Assembly: GCA_038135065.1 (NCBI GenBank) | Contig: JAYPWI010000004.1 | Location: 94,512-158,511, forward strand | DNA: 64,000 nucleotides | Direction: 5' to 3' | DNA from: JAYPWI01 sp038135065 | GTDB lineage: Bacteria; Actinomycetota; Acidimicrobiia; Acidimicrobiales; Poriferisodalaceae | Shown: piece by piece, positions 60,995-64,000 of the stretch | Numbering within the stretch: position 1 is the first letter of the stretch | Layout: each line of letters begins with the position of its first letter | The notes under the pieces: model-generated | The model's database searches: none | Told to the model about the DNA's origin: nothing | What the model saw: the letters and a program-made list of their open reading frames with translations, nothing else | Program-made: the position numbers and the translations under genes

Positions 60995-62179
60995 TCAGTC
61001 GAGAACGTCGAGGCGGGCCAGCCACAGGCCCGGAGCGTCGACCTCGGCCGGGGTGGGGATGGTGCGTGCCGACTCCCAGAGCTGGCGGACCCCGTCTTCA
61101 CCAGCCCGTTCGGCGATGCCGCTGACGAAGCTATGGCCGCGTTCAACCAGGTCTGTGCGGAGGTCGACGCCGACCAGTCGCTCGACGAAACGATCGGCGG
61201 CTCCAGCGGTGACCCGCCGCCGCCGGAAGGCTTCGCTGAGCGCATCGTGTGATCCGATGAGTCGGCTCCCGATGGTGTTGACCATGTGATCGACGTAGCC
61301 CACGAGGGCTGCCAGCATGGCGTCGAGGTGGGGCACAACAGCGTCTTGTTCGGGGCTTCGCAAGGCCCCGAGGAGGGTGTCGGGGTCTGCGAAGAGCTCC
61401 TGCATGTTCTGGGCGAGTTCCATGGGGTTGCCCGCCCCCATGTCCAGGTTCGAGAGGCGGTCTCCGAGGGCCATCGGGTCATGGTGGAACCCGTCGATGT
61501 ACGACTCGATCAGACCCATCCAACGTTCGCGGACGTGCGGCAGGGAGAGCACGGAGTGCATGGTCAGGTCGTGGATGCACACCCACAGGACGACGTCGTC
61601 GATGGGAACGCTCCACTCGTCGGCGAAGTCGTTCAGGTTCGACGCAACGAGATCGATCCGATCGGCATCTCGGGGAACAGGAAGGTCGTAGCTCCCAAGC
61701 GCTCGACTGGCCAGGTGGCCAGCGATCGAACCGGCACTCATCGCCGTCATCATCGGGTTGAGGAACTGGAAGAGACCACTGAGCATCTGGGTCTCCGGCC
61801 CCCCCTGTGCATCGTCGGGAGGATTGCTCTGGAGGCGGGAGGCAAGGCGTTCCATGAGCGGCCGGTATGCATCGAGGGTGACGCTGGCCCATTCGCTCCG
61901 GGTCACCACCTCTACCTTGACCGGTCGGCCTCCCCGGGTGGGCTCCAGGCCGGTGAGCGCCGACACCTGCAACTCGGCCACTCGAGCCAATTCTTCTACC
62001 TTCACCCGTTGGGGTGGATCCACGTTGTGCTCGGACTGCCCGCCCGTGGCGAGCTGCACGGCCAGCTGTCGGGCGAGGTCCCACTGAACGGGTCCTTGCT
62101 GTCCGAACATTTTCGACAGGTCCCCGAAGAAGGGCAAGCCACCGAAGGGGTTGTCCTCGAATGGGTCATCACCAGCCAT
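60995..62179 (-). CDS. DUF2342 (zinc metalloprotease-like) protein
   Basis: The 394 residues match actinobacterial DUF2342 proteins: FQFLNPMMTAMSAGSIAGHLASRALGSYDLPVPR near 120-155, the helix VVLWVCIHDLTMHSVLS near 195, and LVGYVDHMVNTIGSRL near 290. The usual HExxH metal motif of this family appears as HDLTMH, so the catalytic Glu is replaced by Asp. Activity is therefore uncertain. ATG 62179 is chosen; ATG 62188 is nine bases upstream. Confidence 0.75.
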   Translation of the reverse strand: MAGDDPFEDNPFGGLPFFGDLSKMFGQQGPVQWDLARQLAVQLATGGQSEHNVDPPQRVKVEELARVAELQVSALTGLEPTRGGRPVKVEVVTRSEWASVTLDAYRPLMERLASRLQSNPPDDAQGGPETQMLSGLFQFLNPMMTAMSAGSIAGHLASRALGSYDLPVPRDADRIDLVASNLNDFADEWSVPIDDVVLWVCIHDLTMHSVLSLPHVRERWMGLIESYIDGFHHDPMALGDRLSNLDMGAGNPMELAQNMQELFADPDTLLGALRSPEQDAVVPHLDAMLAALVGYVDHMVNTIGSRLIGSHDALSEAFRRRRVTAGAADRFVERLVGVDLRTDLVERGHSFVSGIAERAGEDGVRQLWESARTIPTPAEVDAPGLWLARLDVLD

Positions 62180-62259
62180 ATGAAGCATCGTAGGGCCATG
62201 GTGATCGGCCGCCGTATCGTCCCGTTGCTGATGTGCGGGTGCGGGCAGGGAGTACCGCA

Positions 62260-63276
62260 GTGAGGGCGGTCGCTGTTGTGGGGGCGGGGGGCACCCTCGG
62301 GCCGTTGGTGGTCGCTGGACTGGTTGGAGAGTTCGAACGCGTTGTCGCGTTGGACCGGTCGGACGTGGCCGAGGGTGTAGCGGGTGCCGAGTTCGTACGG
62401 CTCGATGTCGGAACCGAACCGGCTCGACTCCGCACCGCCCTCGGCGGTGTGTCCGTGATCGTGCACCTCGCCTACGACTCCGAGGACGGCGACCAGGGCG
62501 TGCTGCGAGCGGTGCTTGCTGCCGCTGCCGATGTCGGTGTGAGGCATGTGACGCTCGTGTCGAGCGCGATGGTGTACGGGGCTTGGGCCAACAATCCGCT
62601 GCCCATCTCCGAGGATGCTCCGGTCCGACCGAATCCGGACACCGCGTTCGCAGTCCACAAGGCAGACGCAGAGCGGACGACGCTCCAGTGGCGCGACGTG
62701 GGCGCCGGTCGACGGGCAGCCTTGCTGCGTCCGGCCCCAGCGGTAGCGGGTGCGGGGACCAGCTTCGTGGGTCGAGCCATGCTGGCCGCTGCCCCCATCC
62801 GCACGGGAACCGATGATCCTCCTGTGCAGTTCGTCCATCTGGAGGATCTGGCAGCTGCCGTCGTCCTCGCCGCGCGTGAGGAGTTGGACGGTGCGTTCAA
62901 CGTTGCGCCCGACGGCTGGCTGTCGGCCCCTGACCTGCGCGACCTCCTCGGCGCTCGTCCCAAGATCCGGATTCCCGTGCCCCTGCCCGGCCGATTCGAT
63001 CGCTACGTAGCTGCCCGGGTGGGCGGGCCCGTCCCTACCGGGTTGCTGCCCTACAACCGTTACAGCTGGGTCGTAGCAAACGACCGTCTGCGGGCTGCGG
63101 GGTGGCGGCCCCGCTATGGCAACGATCAGGCCTTTGTGGACGCCGACGCTGGGATGCCGTGGGATTCGATGAATGCCCGGCAGCGGCAGTACCTGTCCCT
63201 GGGCATCGGTGCAGCCGTCATCGCAGCCGCATCAGGTGTCATCGGCTGGGCGCTGGTTCGGTGGCGACGGGGCTGA
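62260..63276 (+). CDS. NAD-dependent epimerase/dehydratase with C-terminal membrane anchor
   Basis: The 338 residues begin VRAVAVVGAGGTLGPLVVAGL, an extended-SDR NAD motif. SSAMVYGAWANNPLP and FAVHKADAE contain the catalytic Tyr region, although the classic YxxxK appears altered (HKADAE with no Tyr four residues earlier). A single hydrophobic helix (LGIGAAVIAAASGVIGWALV) ends the protein. GTG 62260 has AGGGAG seven bases upstream. Its 3' end overlaps the convergent protease-like gene by 38 bases. Confidence 0.78.
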   Translation: MRAVAVVGAGGTLGPLVVAGLVGEFERVVALDRSDVAEGVAGAEFVRLDVGTEPARLRTALGGVSVIVHLAYDSEDGDQGVLRAVLAAAADVGVRHVTLVSSAMVYGAWANNPLPISEDAPVRPNPDTAFAVHKADAERTTLQWRDVGAGRRAALLRPAPAVAGAGTSFVGRAMLAAAPIRTGTDDPPVQFVHLEDLAAAVVLAAREELDGAFNVAPDGWLSAPDLRDLLGARPKIRIPVPLPGRFDRYVAARVGGPVPTGLLPYNRYSWVVANDRLRAAGWRPRYGNDQAFVDADAGMPWDSMNARQRQYLSLGIGAAVIAAASGVIGWALVRWRRG

Positions 63277-64000
63277 CGGCGGGAAGTTCGCCCAGGATCG
63301 CTTCGACCGAGGTGATCGTCCCATCACGCCACAGGGTCATGGTGACCGACCGTCCCGGTCGAGCGAACCTCACTCCGTTCACCAGGTCTGACATGCTGCG
63401 CAGCCGAGCGTGGTCGAGCTCGAGGATGACGTCCCCGGGCCGGATACCTGACGCGGCTGCCGGCCCGTCCGCCTCGACTGCGGTAACGGTCACACCTCCT
63501 GCGCGGCCACTGCCGCGGAGGTCCTCGGCCGTGGCGTCCGAACACCGCACACCGAGGTGGCCGTGCCGCGCTACACCCCAGGTCACGATGTCGGTTGCTG
63601 TCGTATGCGCGATCTCGATCGGGGTCGCGAAGGTCGACGTGGGGTCCTGCCCATTGATCATCGTTGTGATAGCGACCAACGCGCCTTCTCGGTCGACAAC
63701 GGCCCCCCCGATGTTGCCGGCGTCGAGCGGTGCGCCCGTCTCCAGGAGTCCGTACAGCATGTGCCCTGACGGAGATGGCCCCCACCGATCACGGGAAGTG
63801 ATCGGGCCGAACGATCCTGCTGCTCGGCTGCGGTTCCGATGTGGTGAACCGATGACGATGGCAGGGTCTCCTGGTTGAAGATCTCTCGCCGTGCCCAGCT
63901 GAGCGACAGCGAACGGAGTGTGCGAGGCAGTGATCAGCACGACGGCGATATCCGTCCAGTGATCCACACCCAGGATCGTGGCCTCGTGCGACCTTCCGTC
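63239..64000 (-). CDS. HtrA-like protease with PDZ domain and lost catalytic Ser, incomplete at the window edge
   Basis: The frame is open through base 64000, so the N-terminus lies outside. The 253 visible residues show the Asp strand VDHWTDIAVVLI of a trypsin-like HtrA domain, then AGNIGGAVVDREG where GNSGG is expected: Ser is Ile. The rest is a PDZ domain (about 110 residues) with VEADGPAAASGIRPGDVILELD. It may be a peptide-binding pseudo-protease in the cell envelope. The 3' end overlaps the convergent epimerase gene. Confidence 0.78.
   Translation of the reverse strand, partial: DGRSHEATILGVDHWTDIAVVLITASHTPFAVAQLGTARDLQPGDPAIVIGSPHRNRSRAAGSFGPITSRDRWGPSPSGHMLYGLLETGAPLDAGNIGGAVVDREGALVAITTMINGQDPTSTFATPIEIAHTTATDIVTWGVARHGHLGVRCSDATAEDLRGSGRAGGVTVTAVEADGPAAASGIRPGDVILELDHARLRSMSDLVNGVRFARPGRSVTMTLWRDGTITSVEAILGELPAVSPVATEPAPSR

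Overview
The window is high-GC DNA from an actinobacterium, most likely of class Acidimicrobiia (inference). Signs are three WhiB regulators, a GlnR-type orphan regulator, eukaryote-type glutamine synthetase II, F420-type oxidoreductases, an acyl-CoA carboxylase epsilon-like subunit, an actinobacterial Tad locus with a DUF4244 pilin-like protein, and paired ArsA-like ATPases beside nfeD and whiB. Many genes start with GTG and many overlap by 1-4 bases. Three runs of ten N (11145, 33020, 43295) lie inside genes, so this is a draft or metagenome-derived scaffold. No phage, insertion sequence, CRISPR array or rRNA was seen. No gene-free stretch exceeds about 220 bases.

Layout. 1-9.3 kb: partial membrane protein, exonuclease-like protein, VOC protein, gamma-glutamyltransferase, acyl-CoA carboxylase beta and epsilon-like subunits, carotenoid oxygenase, class III CoA-transferase, degenerate GGDEF protein. 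9.3-16.3 kb: ethylmalonyl-CoA mutase-like protein, Aat, cyclophilin, lysC-asd-lipoprotein. 16.3-22.4 kb: MazG-like protein, a selenoprotein read through an in-frame UGA, nitroreductase, two NTF2-fold proteins, zinc-independent reductase, cupin, two F420-type enzymes, tRNA-Pro. 22.5-26.7 kb: receiver protein, two ArsA-like ATPases, NfeD, WhiB. 26.7-33.6 kb: selB-selA, FxsA, Nudix, Mrp, HesB/IscA-type protein, Tat lipoprotein. 33.7-36.3 kb: an iron-sulfur/molybdopterin fusion with an apparent AUC start, RidA, a flavin-fold protein and a small membrane protein. 36.3-41.4 kb: a nitrogen block (glnA2-like gene coupled to a glnR-like gene, divergent glnII, nadE). 41.4-46 kb: a three-gene ferritin-like cassette, sugar epimerase, monooxygenase-fold protein, sigma factor, tRNA-Sec. 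46-51 kb: Tad locus, two WhiB genes, tatA, surE. 51-57.8 kb: pstSCAB-phoU plus a sensor kinase/regulator pair. The end holds a disordered protein, an MFS protein, a DUF2342-type protein, an epimerase and a partial HtrA-like protein.

How the parts fit. SelA, SelB and tRNA-Sec(UCA) decode UGA as selenocysteine. The window also holds a likely client: a TlpA/AhpC-fold protein of 364 residues whose first redox Cys is replaced by Sec114. A SECIS-like hairpin follows that UGA. Reading UGA as a stop splits this gene into two meaningless pieces. selD is not in the window. OmpR-type direct repeats with 11-base spacing lie before pstS and before glnII. Both PhoP-like and GlnR-like regulators are encoded here, so linked phosphate and nitrogen control is plausible but unproven.
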